Assembly (NCBI GenBank): GCA_964488865.1
Contig: CAZAWR010000045.1
Location: 1 to 64,000, forward strand
Source of the DNA: MWCO01 sp964488865
GTDB taxonomy: Bacteria > Myxococcota_A > Polyangia > Polyangiales > Polyangiaceae
Direction of reading: 5' to 3'
DNA length: 64,000 nucleotides
Shown here: in pieces, positions 20,027 to 28,821 of the stretch
How the letters are laid out: every line of letters begins with the position of its first letter
How positions within the stretch are numbered: the stretch's first letter is position 1
The notes under the pieces: generated by a model
Databases searched by the model: none
The model's input: the letters and a program-made list of their open reading frames with translations, nothing else
Told to the model about the DNA's origin: nothing
Program-made: the position numbers and the translations under genes

Positions 20027-20991
20027 GAGGCGCTACGCTTTCGGACGCGGACGCGCTCGTCGTCCACCACCGCGGACAGACGGGACACGGCTTCCCTTCG
20101 CCCTTGACCTCGCCTTCGCATGGCGAAGCGCTCGGCGTAGTCGATGACGGCGCCAGCCACGTCGATGCCGCTGGCGCGTTCGATCCCTTCGAGGCCGGGC
20201 GAAGCATTGATCTCGAGGATCTTGGGTCCGGAGCGGGTCTCGACCATGTCGACGCCTCCGACCTCGAGGGCCATGAGGCGCACGGCCTTGATTGCCACGG
20301 TGCGGTACGCGGGGTCGAGCTGCACGCCGACGGCGACACCGCCGCGGTGCAGGTTGGAGCGAAACTCGCCGGCTCGAGCGGTCCTTCGCATCGCGGCCAC
20401 CACACGCCGGCCCACCACCACCGCGCGCACGTCGCGCCCCTTGGACTCGCGAATGTACTCTTGCAGGATGATGTCCTGCCCCATCGCCCAGAACGTCTCG
20501 AGCAACGACATCACAGCTTGGGGCGTCTCGGCGATCATGGTGCCGATACCCTGGCTCCCTTGCTGCAGCTTCACGATGACGGGGCAACCTCCCACGATCT
20601 TGAGCGCGCTCTGCACCGCCGCCGGGGACCGGGCACACACCGTGATCGGCACCGCGATCTTCTTGGCCGTCAAGATCTGCAACGACCGAAGCTTGTCCCG
20701 GCTGCGCGCGATCGAGACCGCAGGGTTCAAGACGGGAACCCCCATCAGATCGAACTGGCGAACCACGGTGAGCCCGTAGCTGTTGATGCTGGTTCCGATG
20801 CGCGGGATGACGACGTCCACGCGCCCCAGCGGCTCCGACCCGTAGATGAGCGCTGGCTTCGCGTCGGAAACGACGAGGTGCAACTCGAGGGGGTCGATGA
20901 TGGCCACCTTGTGCCCGCGCGCGCGCGCTGCCAGGGCGAGCCGGCTGGTGCTGTAGAGCGATGCGTTGCGGGAGAGGATGGCGATCCGCAT
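20023..20991 (-). CDS. rimK: RimK-type ATP-grasp ligase
   Basis: A 322-residue ATP-grasp enzyme of the family that adds glutamate to ribosomal protein S6 or makes related amino-acid ligations. RimK-typical segments are present: PRIGTSINSYGLTVVRQFDLMGVPVLN, an SRDKLRSLQIL helix, PVIVKLQQGSQGIGTMI, QEYIRESKGRDVRAVVVG, and GGVDMVETRSGPKILEINASPGLEGIE with the metal-binding ExN. About 20 extra basic residues follow the fold. The substrate is inferred from the family only. Confidence 0.88.
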   Translation of the reverse strand: MRIAILSRNASLYSTSRLALAARARGHKVAIIDPLELHLVVSDAKPALIYGSEPLGRVDVVIPRIGTSINSYGLTVVRQFDLMGVPVLNPAVSIARSRDKLRSLQILTAKKIAVPITVCARSPAAVQSALKIVGGCPVIVKLQQGSQGIGTMIAETPQAVMSLLETFWAMGQDIILQEYIRESKGRDVRAVVVGRRVVAAMRRTARAGEFRSNLHRGGVAVGVQLDPAYRTVAIKAVRLMALEVGGVDMVETRSGPKILEINASPGLEGIERASGIDVAGAVIDYAERFAMRRRGQGRREAVSRLSAVVDDERVRVRKRSAS

Positions 20992-21195
20992 GGGGGGGGC
21001 ACGTTAAACAGAGAGTGGAGGTTTCGTCCACCTGCAACCGTCCACACGGGCGGACGGGGTCCGATGTCGTACCCGTCGGGCACCGAGGGAATGCACAATA
21101 TTCCGGGAAATCACGCCCTCCCCGTAGACACCTGGGGGAGGCACGGGCATGTTCCTTGTGGAATTTTCAAGGCGCCAGCTGCCCGGGGGAAGTCC

Positions 21196-22365
21196 ATGTT
21201 CCAGCCGTTCACCGAAGAGCACGAGCACTTTCGAAAAACCGTTCGCGACTTCGCCGAGAAGGAGCTCCTGCCCCACGCCGACGAATGGGAGGAGAGCGAG
21301 TGCTTCCCCAACGAGGTCTTCAAGCGCGCCGGAGACCTCGGCATCCTCGGCGCACACTACCCCGAATCCTGCGGCGGCTCCGGCGGCGACTTCTGGTTCA
21401 GTGTCGTCAAGGCCGAAGAACTGCCGCGATGCCAGATGGCCGGCACCACCATGGGCCTGCTCGTCCAGAGCGACATGGCCACCCCCGTCATCGCCGACAT
21501 CGGCACCCGCGAGCAAATCGACGAGTTCCTCGTCCCTGCCCTCGCCGGCGACAAGATCGCCGCCCTCGGCGTCACCGAACCGAACGCAGGAAGCGACGTC
21601 TCCGCCATTCGCACCGTGGCCCGCAAGGACGGCGACGACTACGTGCTGAGCGGCTCCAAGACCTACATCACGAACGGCACGCGATGCGACTTCGTGACCC
21701 TGCTGGCGAAGACCAACCCGCAGGCGGGCGCCCACGGTTGCTCCTTCTTCCTCGTGCCCACGAACCTCCCGGGATTCGGCGTGTCCCGCAAGCTCAAGAA
21801 GCTTGGCAACAAAAGCTCCGACACTGCCGAAATGTTCCTCGAGGACGTGCGCGTACCCAAGCGCTACCTGCTCGGGCAAGAGAACATGGCCTTCATGTAC
21901 CTCATGCAGAACTTCCAGTCCGAGCGCCTCATCGCCTGCGCAAGCACCACCGCCGGCCTCTTCCTCGCCCTCGAAGACGCCGTCGCCTGGGCCAGAGACC
22001 GCGTCGTGTTCGGCAAACCGATCATCAAACGCGAGTACTGGCAGCAGAAGCTCGTCGACCTGTACACCAAGGTCGAGGTCGGCAAGGCCATGACCTACCG
22101 CTGCGCCGACCTGTACAACCACGAAAAGTTCGTCCTCGAGCAGCCCCTCTCCTTCGAAACCGTCAAGCTCATCTCCATGGCCAAGGTCTACGTCGCCGAG
22201 ATCGGAAGCGAGGTCACCGACCAGTGCCTCCAGATCCACGGCGGAGCCGGCTACATGGACGAATACCGCATCTCCCGCGTCTGGCGCGACCAGCGCCTCG
22301 TGCGCGTAGGCGCCGGCACCACCGAGACCATGCGCTACTACATCGCCAAGCTGCTCGGCTTCTGA
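21196..22365 (+). CDS. Acyl-CoA dehydrogenase
   Basis: A 389-residue FAD-dependent acyl-CoA dehydrogenase for a beta-oxidation-type step. Family signatures: LGVTEPNAGSDVSAIRT (flavin-binding loop), SGSKTYITNG, FGVSRKLKKLGNKSSDTAE, QIHGGAGYMDEYRISRVWRD and the C-terminal GAGTTETMRYYIAK. The ATG at 21196 follows GGGGGAAG by four bases. The frame is open for another kilobase upstream, but that part is antisense to rimK. Convergent with the Cys-rich lipoprotein gene (4 bp between stops). Confidence 0.93.
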   Translation: MFQPFTEEHEHFRKTVRDFAEKELLPHADEWEESECFPNEVFKRAGDLGILGAHYPESCGGSGGDFWFSVVKAEELPRCQMAGTTMGLLVQSDMATPVIADIGTREQIDEFLVPALAGDKIAALGVTEPNAGSDVSAIRTVARKDGDDYVLSGSKTYITNGTRCDFVTLLAKTNPQAGAHGCSFFLVPTNLPGFGVSRKLKKLGNKSSDTAEMFLEDVRVPKRYLLGQENMAFMYLMQNFQSERLIACASTTAGLFLALEDAVAWARDRVVFGKPIIKREYWQQKLVDLYTKVEVGKAMTYRCADLYNHEKFVLEQPLSFETVKLISMAKVYVAEIGSEVTDQCLQIHGGAGYMDEYRISRVWRDQRLVRVGAGTTETMRYYIAKLLGF

Positions 22366-22369
22366 CCCC

Positions 22370-24226
22370 TCACCCGCACTCGCACCCCGCCGTCTTGCAC
22401 GTCAGCTTCACCCTGAACGTATAGTCCCCCTCGTCGTCGAACGCGCTGCTCCCGTCCACGATCAAGTAGTACCAGCCGTCCGCAGACGCCGTGTAGCTCG
22501 TCACGTGGTTCGTCTTCTGATCCACGCAGAACAGCCGCGACCCCTTCGTCGTGCCCTGGCACCCGCCCGTCGCCCCGTACACCGAAAACGTCGCATACCA
22601 GGATGAGTAGTAGCCGCAGGGCTCACCCGTCGTCAGCGTCACGTCGATCTTCTCCGTGGCACGAAGGTAGATCCGATACGTGTGGTCCGAGTTCGCGTCC
22701 CAGCAACCCGACGACTCGTCAAACCGATCGTACGCGTAACACGTGTGATCGCTGATCTGGTACCCGCTGCCCGTCGCCGCCGCCGTCCTGCCGATCGTTC
22801 GCGCGTTGTTCCACCCATCGCGACTCTGCGTCCCCGTCGTGCACGATACTGCCGGCGGCCAGCACGGATCCTTGCAAACGTGCAGCGACGGATCGCATGC
22901 GTACCCTCCCGTGCAGTGACCGTCGTTCAGGCACTCGACACAGCTCGACGTCGCCGCTTCCGCGAAGCAATGGGGCAAGTTGCTCGGGCACGCAGAGCAC
23001 GACGCCCCGCACGCGGCGCTGGTCTGGCACAGCCCGCAAGCACCACTCACGCATTGTTGATACGACGGGCACGATGTCGGTGTGCACTGGCATTGCGACC
23101 CGTCGCAGGTCGGGTGCGTGGACTCGCACGCCACGCAGCTTGCGCCGCAATGGTCGCTCGTGTTGCACGCCGTGCACACGTTCGCGCTGCACCACTGCCC
23201 AAACCCGCAGTCCCCGTCGACGTTGCAGTCCACGCACATCGTGGAGCCCGCGTTGCACACGTCGCCGCTCGCGGTGCAGTTCGCGCAGGACGAACCGCAG
23301 TGTGCGTTGTCGTTGCACGGCACGCACACGCCGTCGCTGCACCAGGTTCCGCCCGCACAGTCGAGGGTGACGGTGCACTCGCGGCAGACTCCAGCGCTGC
23401 ACCCGTGCGCACACGGCAGCGTCGTGGCAGGGTAGGAGCACACACCCTGGCTGCAGTTTCCTTCGGCGCTGTACTGCTGGAGCGTCGTGGGGTTGGCGCA
23501 GTGGCTGGCGGGCGGGGTCGTGCACGTCACCCCCACGCAAGGGTTGCCCTCGCAGCTTCCCTGCTCACAGCCGAAATCGCAGTGGTGCTCTTGCGTAGTG
23601 TACGAGCACACGCCGTCGGTGCACGTGCCCGTGGCCGCGTAGACCACGAGCTTGTCTGCCGAGGAGCAGTAGCTCGCCGGCGGGCTCGCGCACGTCACCC
23701 CCACGCACGGGTCCCCTTCGCACGAGCCGCTCGCGCACCCATGCGCGCAGTACTCGTTGTGCGTAGCGTAGGCGCATTCCCCCTCGTGACAGGAGCCCGG
23801 CACGTCGTACACCGCCAGGTGCGTCGCGTCCGCGCATGTGTTGGCGGGCGGGGTGGTGCAGGTCACACCGATGCACGGGTCTCCGATGCACGCGTTCGCG
23901 TTGCACCCCTGCGGACAGTCCACGAGCTGCGAAGCGTACACGCACGTGCCCTGGTCGCAGGCGCCCTGGCTCTCGTGCACGCGAAGCTGGGTCTCATTCG
24001 CACAAGTGTTGGAGGGGGGCGTGTTGCAGACGAGCCCTTCGCAAGAGGAGGGCGCATCCACGCCTGCCTCAGAAGGAGAGCCTCCCGTGCCTCCCGTGCC
24101 TCCGGTACCTCCCGTGCCTCCGGCGCCGGAGTAGGACCGATCCTCCGACGTGGCCGCGCAGCCCAGCCACATGATGCCGGCCCAGCCGATCAGAACCGAT
24201 GCTCGTGAAGCTCTTCGCGATCCCAC
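22370..24226 (-). CDS. Cys-rich repeat lipoprotein
   Basis: A 618-residue surface or secreted protein. The GTG at 24226 is fixed by GGAGGAGG six bases upstream. A lipobox (MWLGC) follows the signal. After a GTG/GTGG linker come four units of about 55 residues, each beginning CxGVTCxxPPASxC or a close variant (around residues 65-290). A denser array of short CxxC modules runs to about residue 460. The last 150 residues form a separate beta-rich domain, with SDHTCYAYDRFDESSGCWDAN and WYYLIVDGSSAFDDEGDYTFRV, like bacterial pre-peptidase C-terminal domains. No catalytic motif is visible. Function is unknown; adhesion or binding is plausible. Confidence 0.75.
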   Translation of the reverse strand: MGSRRASRASVLIGWAGIMWLGCAATSEDRSYSGAGGTGGTGGTGGTGGSPSEAGVDAPSSCEGLVCNTPPSNTCANETQLRVHESQGACDQGTCVYASQLVDCPQGCNANACIGDPCIGVTCTTPPANTCADATHLAVYDVPGSCHEGECAYATHNEYCAHGCASGSCEGDPCVGVTCASPPASYCSSADKLVVYAATGTCTDGVCSYTTQEHHCDFGCEQGSCEGNPCVGVTCTTPPASHCANPTTLQQYSAEGNCSQGVCSYPATTLPCAHGCSAGVCRECTVTLDCAGGTWCSDGVCVPCNDNAHCGSSCANCTASGDVCNAGSTMCVDCNVDGDCGFGQWCSANVCTACNTSDHCGASCVACESTHPTCDGSQCQCTPTSCPSYQQCVSGACGLCQTSAACGASCSACPSNLPHCFAEAATSSCVECLNDGHCTGGYACDPSLHVCKDPCWPPAVSCTTGTQSRDGWNNARTIGRTAAATGSGYQISDHTCYAYDRFDESSGCWDANSDHTYRIYLRATEKIDVTLTTGEPCGYYSSWYATFSVYGATGGCQGTTKGSRLFCVDQKTNHVTSYTASADGWYYLIVDGSSAFDDEGDYTFRVKLTCKTAGCECG

Positions 24227-24334
24227 CGCTGACCTCCTCCGTCCGCTGGCCCGGCAGAGCACGCAAAGGGCCGCATGAACTTTACCTGAAGGAATCGCGG
24301 GGGGCCAGACGGGGTTGGGACGAGTGGAAGAACT

Positions 24335-26005
24335 TCACTCCACCATCGCCACCCCAAACTTCCTCGGATCCGCCCCCGCCTCCACCCCGTCCCCCTTCTC
24401 CCCCACCCCCATCCTCACCATCTGCACCGCCGCCGGATACTCCTCCTCCCGCACCCGCTGCCCTCGAAACACGAGGTCGTTCACCCCACGCGCATCCAGC
24501 AGCCCCGGCTCCACCACGAGCTCCGTCGACCGCGCCCCCACCGAAAACCGCGGCAGAAAAACCGCCTCGGCCGCCGAACGATCGAACACCAGCGCCCGAA
24601 TCACCGCCTGCGCCACGTTCGGCGCAATCCTCATCCCCCCCGACCCTCCCACCGCCAGCACCGGCCTTCCCCCGCGAAATACGATCGTCGGCACCATGCT
24701 CGACACCGGTCGCGCTCCCGCCCGCGGTGCGTTCGGCCCCGGTCCCGTCTCCCCGAACGCCCCCATCAACCACGGCGGCGTAAAGTCGTCCAGCTCGTCG
24801 TTGAGCACCACCCCGCTCTCGGGCGCCACCACCCGCGCCCCAAATGGACCGTTCACCGTCGTCGTCAACGACACCACGTTGCCCTGCCCATCCACCACCA
24901 CCAGGTGGCTCGTGCCCCGCTCCGGCACGTCGAAACGCTGCGGCGCATGCGTCCGATCCCACCCGATCCTCTTGCGACGCCTCTCCAAGTGCTCCTTCGA
25001 CCAGAGTTCGTCGACCGGGCTCACGGTGTCCATCGGGTCCCCGACCCGTCGCACGCGGTCGGCGATGGAGCCTCGAAACGTCTCCGCGAGCAAGTGCACG
25101 CTGTCCGCCGATCCTTCCCCAAGGCCCGCGAGCGTTGCCTTGTCGTGCATCAGGAGCGTCTGAGCGAGCAGGATTCCCCCAGCGGACGGGGGCGGCATCG
25201 TGTGCACTTCATACCCCTCCCAGGAGAAGCGCAACGCCGGCCGGTCGATCACCGCGTAGCTCGCGAGGTCCTCGCGCGTCATGGGGCTCCCAGCCCGTCG
25301 CGCCGCCGCCACGAGACTCGCCCCCACCGCCCCCTCGTAAAACCCACGAGCTCCCTTCGAGCTTATCCCCCGAAGGGTAGATGCAAGCGACGAACTTTTC
25401 ACGCTGTTTCCACCTACGATTGCAATGCCGTTGGGGTAGAACAGAGAGCTCAAATATCCGTCTACGGATAAATACTCCCGGTGCGCGCGCAACGTCCGTT
25501 CCATGTGCGGACCGAGGGGGAAACCTCGCTCCGCCGCGCGGATCGCCGCCGCCGCGTTCGAGGCAAACGATCGACGTCCCCACCGTCGGTGCAGCTCCAG
25601 AAGCCCGGCCACCTCCCCCGGCACGCCGATGAGCACGCCCCGATTCGCGTCGGCCACGGGCCTCGTGTCCAGGGCACGCGGGTCGATGCCCGCTGGCGCG
25701 GTCTCGCGAAAGTCCAGCACCACGGCCTTACCCAACCGCGCGTCCCAGACGAGCGCGAACCCACCGCCCCCGAGACCGCTCGACACCGGGTTCACCACCC
25801 CCAGCACCAGCGCCGCGGTAATTGCCGCGTCCACCGCATGCCCCCCCGCACGCAACGTGTCCATCGCCGCCCGCGTCGCAACCCCGGACTCGGTAGCAAC
25901 CGCCCTACGCCCTGCGGGCGCCTGCGCCGTGGACGACACCCTCGGCCACAAGCCAAGCACCAAGCACACGGCCAACACGACGGCCCACCACGACAGACGC
26001 TGCAT
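24335..26005 (-). CDS. ggt: Gamma-glutamyltransferase
   Basis: A 556-residue periplasmic Ntn-hydrolase that cleaves or transfers the gamma-glutamyl group of glutathione and related compounds. The signal peptide covers residues 1-27. The proenzyme cleavage site and nucleophile are Thr365 in ERGTSHLVVVDGQGN. Downstream are the substrate-binding LNDELDDF, SMVPTIVF and GGSGGMRI segments, in family order. The start at 26005 is fixed by the signal peptide. It is divergent from gshB, 78 bp away, which links it to glutathione turnover. Residues 180-215 are encoded by a visibly more A+T-rich stretch than the rest of the gene. Confidence 0.93.
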   Translation of the reverse strand: MQRLSWWAVVLAVCLVLGLWPRVSSTAQAPAGRRAVATESGVATRAAMDTLRAGGHAVDAAITAALVLGVVNPVSSGLGGGGFALVWDARLGKAVVLDFRETAPAGIDPRALDTRPVADANRGVLIGVPGEVAGLLELHRRWGRRSFASNAAAAIRAAERGFPLGPHMERTLRAHREYLSVDGYLSSLFYPNGIAIVGGNSVKSSSLASTLRGISSKGARGFYEGAVGASLVAAARRAGSPMTREDLASYAVIDRPALRFSWEGYEVHTMPPPSAGGILLAQTLLMHDKATLAGLGEGSADSVHLLAETFRGSIADRVRRVGDPMDTVSPVDELWSKEHLERRRKRIGWDRTHAPQRFDVPERGTSHLVVVDGQGNVVSLTTTVNGPFGARVVAPESGVVLNDELDDFTPPWLMGAFGETGPGPNAPRAGARPVSSMVPTIVFRGGRPVLAVGGSGGMRIAPNVAQAVIRALVFDRSAAEAVFLPRFSVGARSTELVVEPGLLDARGVNDLVFRGQRVREEEYPAAVQMVRMGVGEKGDGVEAGADPRKFGVAMVE

Positions 26006-26083
26006 GCCTCCGATTGTGCCACGTAAGCGCGGGGACGAAACGGTCCTGCCGCACGGCGAGGCACGATGGTATCTTCCTGGGCC

Positions 26084-27046
26084 ATGCGCTTCTTGTTCGT
26101 GATGGACCCGCTCGAAATCATGCACCCGGAGAAGGACACCTCCTTCGCCTTCATGCGCGCTGCCCAGAAGCGCGGACACACCAACCTGCACTGTCTTCCC
26201 CGAGACCTGTCCGTGGAAGAGGGCAAGGCCTACGCCACCACACGCATCGCCACGGTGGACCCTTCCCCGCCCTACGCCTCCTACGGCGCCACCCAGGAAG
26301 TGTGCCTCTCCGACCTCGACGCCATCCTCATTCGCAAGGACCCACCGTTCGACGTCGCCTACCTGAACGCCACACAGATCCTCGACGTGGCGCGCGACGA
26401 CACCTTCATCATGAACGACCCGCGCGGCCTGCGCGACGCGGACGAGAAGCTGTACGCGCTGCACTTCTCCGAGTGGACCCCGCGCACCTACGTGACCGCG
26501 AGCGCCGTGCGGATTCGCGCCTTCCTGGACGCATGCGGCGGGTCGGCCGTCATCAAGCCCATCGGCCGGGCGGGTGGGTACGGCGTGCTGAAGCTCACCT
26601 CGAACGACATCAACACGCCGTCGATCATCGAGCTTCTCACCGAGGAAGGGCGCCGGCCGGTCATGGTCCAGGAGTACCTGCCCGCCGTGCGTGAAGGCGA
26701 CAAACGCGTGCTCCTGCTCGACGGCAAGCTGCTCGGAGCCGTCCTCCGCGTGCCGCGCAAGGACGACCTGCGCGCGAACATCCACGTCGGAGGACGCGTC
26801 GTGGCGTGCGAGGTCACGGACGAGGAAGCCGCCATGATCGCCAGCGTGGGTCCGCGGCTTCGCTCTGCAGGTCTGTACTTCGTGGGCCTCGACGTGATCG
26901 GCGGCCGCCTCACGGAGGTCAACGTCACGAGCCCCACGGGCATCCAGGAGCTGGGTCGCCTGTCCGGCACCACGCCCGAAGATGACGTCGTGCGCTGGCT
27001 CGAAGACAAGGTGGAGCAGTTCGGAAAGCAGCGCGACGATCACTGA
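26084..27046 (+). CDS. gshB: Glutathione synthase
   Basis: Joins gamma-glutamylcysteine and glycine using ATP. The 320-residue length and sequence fit prokaryotic GshB: N-terminal MRFLFVMDPLEIMHPEKDTSFAFM, then RKDPPFDVAYLNATQIL, VIKPIGRAGGYGVLKL, QEYLPAVREGDKRVLLLDGK and EVNVTSPTGIQEL. The ATG at 26084 matches the usual family start; the in-frame codon at 26066 adds six residues without support. I saw no gshA in the window. The pairing with ggt suggests that this organism makes and degrades glutathione. Confidence 0.95.
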   Translation: MRFLFVMDPLEIMHPEKDTSFAFMRAAQKRGHTNLHCLPRDLSVEEGKAYATTRIATVDPSPPYASYGATQEVCLSDLDAILIRKDPPFDVAYLNATQILDVARDDTFIMNDPRGLRDADEKLYALHFSEWTPRTYVTASAVRIRAFLDACGGSAVIKPIGRAGGYGVLKLTSNDINTPSIIELLTEEGRRPVMVQEYLPAVREGDKRVLLLDGKLLGAVLRVPRKDDLRANIHVGGRVVACEVTDEEAAMIASVGPRLRSAGLYFVGLDVIGGRLTEVNVTSPTGIQELGRLSGTTPEDDVVRWLEDKVEQFGKQRDDH

Positions 27047-27057
27047 CCCCGAAGCGG

Positions 27058-27624
27058 CTACGCCCCACCGCGACTCGTGCCCGTGCGCACGGCCCCGCCG
27101 ATGAGGTGCGCGATCCGCAGCGCCTCCGGGTAGCCCCCGTCTTCCGAAGCGTGCGCGAGGATGCCCCGCGCGTCGACCACACTCGCCCCCGCGACCTGGA
27201 ACAGCACACCGTCACCTTCGTGAATCTCTCCCGCCCGCTGCATCGTGCGCCACCGACGGTCCGCATGGCGCGTCTTCGCCAGCGCGCGACGGATCGCTTC
27301 GAAATTCGGACGTCGGCGCATCACCGCGATCACGGGCGCACCGATCCCTTGGGCGAGCGCGGGCAAGTCGATGACGTTGAACCCACCCACGGCGACGCCA
27401 TCGAGGACCACCGCCTGCGCCTGGTGCGCCAACCGCCCCGTGGTAAGCATCGTGCAAAGAGATGCGGTCGCCCGCAGCCCATCACGTACCACACGAGTGG
27501 TCATCACCCCGTGCACCCGATGGCCGCTCATGAGCACGCCCACCACCATTACGCGCGAGCCGGCACGCGCACCGAACGGCGCGTCGTCGATGCCCACGAC
27601 CCGGCTGCGCGGACCGAACACCAC
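27058..27624 (-). CDS. DUF99 family protein
   Basis: About 188 residues. The core matches the DUF99/UPF0215 family best known from archaea: RVVGIDDAPFG, VMVVGVLMSGHRVHGVM, QAVVLDGVAVGGFNVIDL, PVIAVMRRRPNFEAI. An archaeal member has been reported to be a deoxyuridine-directed endonuclease related to endonuclease V. Whether this protein does the same is inference; the leading Asp pair (GIDDAPF) is present. The GTG at 27624 lies 4 bases after the stop of the hydrolase gene, and GTG 27621 is an alternative with better ribosome-site spacing. The upstream TTG at 27693 is less likely. Confidence 0.75.
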   Translation of the reverse strand: MVFGPRSRVVGIDDAPFGARAGSRVMVVGVLMSGHRVHGVMTTRVVRDGLRATASLCTMLTTGRLAHQAQAVVLDGVAVGGFNVIDLPALAQGIGAPVIAVMRRRPNFEAIRRALAKTRHADRRWRTMQRAGEIHEGDGVLFQVAGASVVDARGILAHASEDGGYPEALRIAHLIGGAVRTGTSRGGA

Positions 27625-27628
27625 GACC

Positions 27629-28327
27629 TCAGCTCTCTGCTTCCGGCGCCACGAACGGGAGCAACATCTTCGCCACGACGCGACGGTACCCAACGAAGAA
27701 GTGATCCGCCCCGTCGATCACGTGCAGCTGCGCGCCGAGATAGCGAGCCAGCTTGCGGGCGGAGGTGACCGGAACGAAGTCGTCCTTGTCGCCCACGAGG
27801 ATCTCCGTGGGCAAGGGGCGTCGGCACTCCTGGTCCTCGGCATAGGAGAAGACGCGAGGCGCCGGGGCGATCAGGGCAACGCGGTCCACCTCGGGGTGAT
27901 CCCACGCCGCGCGCAGTCCAACCCAGGACCCGAAGGAGTACCCTACGATCGTCACGTCCACCTGCGGGTGCAGGTTCCTCAGACCGTCCACCGCCGCGAT
28001 CACATCGAGCTTCTCGCCCTGCCCGTCCGCATACCGGCCGGACGATCCCTCCACGCCGCGGAAGTTGAAACGCAGGCTTCCCACGTTGTCGCCCGCATCC
28101 GCGATCGCCTTGGCCATCGCCACGATCACGGCATTGTGCATCGTCCCGCCGTACAGGGGATGAGGGTGACACAACACGACGACGCGTCGAGCGTCCGCAG
28201 GCATGCGCAACTGAGCGTCCAGGGACTGGCCGTCCGAGGTTTCTATTCGCAGAGGTTCCTCTCCGGAGATCGCCACGGGCGGAGGACGCGTGGGGTTTTC
28301 GGGTGGCGGAGGGAGTGCCAGGCTCAA
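27629..28327 (-). CDS. Alpha/beta hydrolase (dienelactone-hydrolase/CocE-like)
   Basis: A 232-residue cytoplasmic hydrolase. It has VVVLCHPHPLYGGTMHNAVI (oxyanion strand), FNFRGVEGSSG, the nucleophile elbow GYSFGSW with Ser, an acidic residue in VGDKDDFVP, and the catalytic His in IDGADHFFVG. This is the COG2945-type pattern; substrates of that group are mostly unknown. The TTG at 28327 overlaps the trxC stop as TTGA. A GTG at 28276 is the alternative. It sits between trxC and the DUF99 gene in a tight operon. Confidence 0.85.
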   Translation of the reverse strand: MSLALPPPPENPTRPPPVAISGEEPLRIETSDGQSLDAQLRMPADARRVVVLCHPHPLYGGTMHNAVIVAMAKAIADAGDNVGSLRFNFRGVEGSSGRYADGQGEKLDVIAAVDGLRNLHPQVDVTIVGYSFGSWVGLRAAWDHPEVDRVALIAPAPRVFSYAEDQECRRPLPTEILVGDKDDFVPVTSARKLARYLGAQLHVIDGADHFFVGYRRVVAKMLLPFVAPEAES

Positions 28328-28785
28328 GACAGGGCGGCCTTGTCCACCACACCCTTGACCCAAGACCGCAGGGCCGGAGGCGGCAACGCACCGGTCTGCG
28401 TGTCGATGGCCTCGCCGTCCACGAACCCCATGAGCATGGGGATGCTGCGTACCTGGAACCGAGACGCCGTCTTCGGGTTCTCGTCCACGTTGAGTTTGCC
28501 GATGAGCACGTCGTGGGACATGTCGCCAGCGATTTTCTCGAGGGCCGGCGCGATCATCTTGCAGGGGCCGCACCAGGGCGCCCAGAAGTCGACCACGACA
28601 GGAACGGGCGAGGTGGCGATCGTTCGCTCGAAGTTGGCGTCCGTCAGGGTGATCGGTCCGCCTCCGAGGGGCAGCTTCGCACCGCACTTGCCGCACTTGG
28701 GGTGGTTCTTGAGCTTGGCCAGGGGCACGCGGTTGACCGCTTCGCAGCTATCGCACTCGATGGTGGTGGTGGGTTCGTCAGCCAT
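28324..28785 (-). CDS. trxC: Thioredoxin 2 (TrxC type)
   Basis: A 153-residue disulfide reductase. An N-terminal zinc ribbon (Cys11, Cys14, Cys31, Cys34) precedes a thioredoxin fold with active site WCGPC (residues 71-75) and the cis-Pro loop RSIPMLM. The zinc ribbon is the mark of TrxC, which in E. coli is oxidative-stress induced. First gene of a translationally coupled set with the hydrolase and the DUF99 protein. Confidence 0.93.
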   Translation of the reverse strand: MADEPTTTIECDSCEAVNRVPLAKLKNHPKCGKCGAKLPLGGGPITLTDANFERTIATSPVPVVVDFWAPWCGPCKMIAPALEKIAGDMSHDVLIGKLNVDENPKTASRFQVRSIPMLMGFVDGEAIDTQTGALPPPALRSWVKGVVDKAALS

Positions 28786-28821
28786 GGTTCTCTCGCGGGA
28801 AAAGGGAAAACGATCAGTCTT

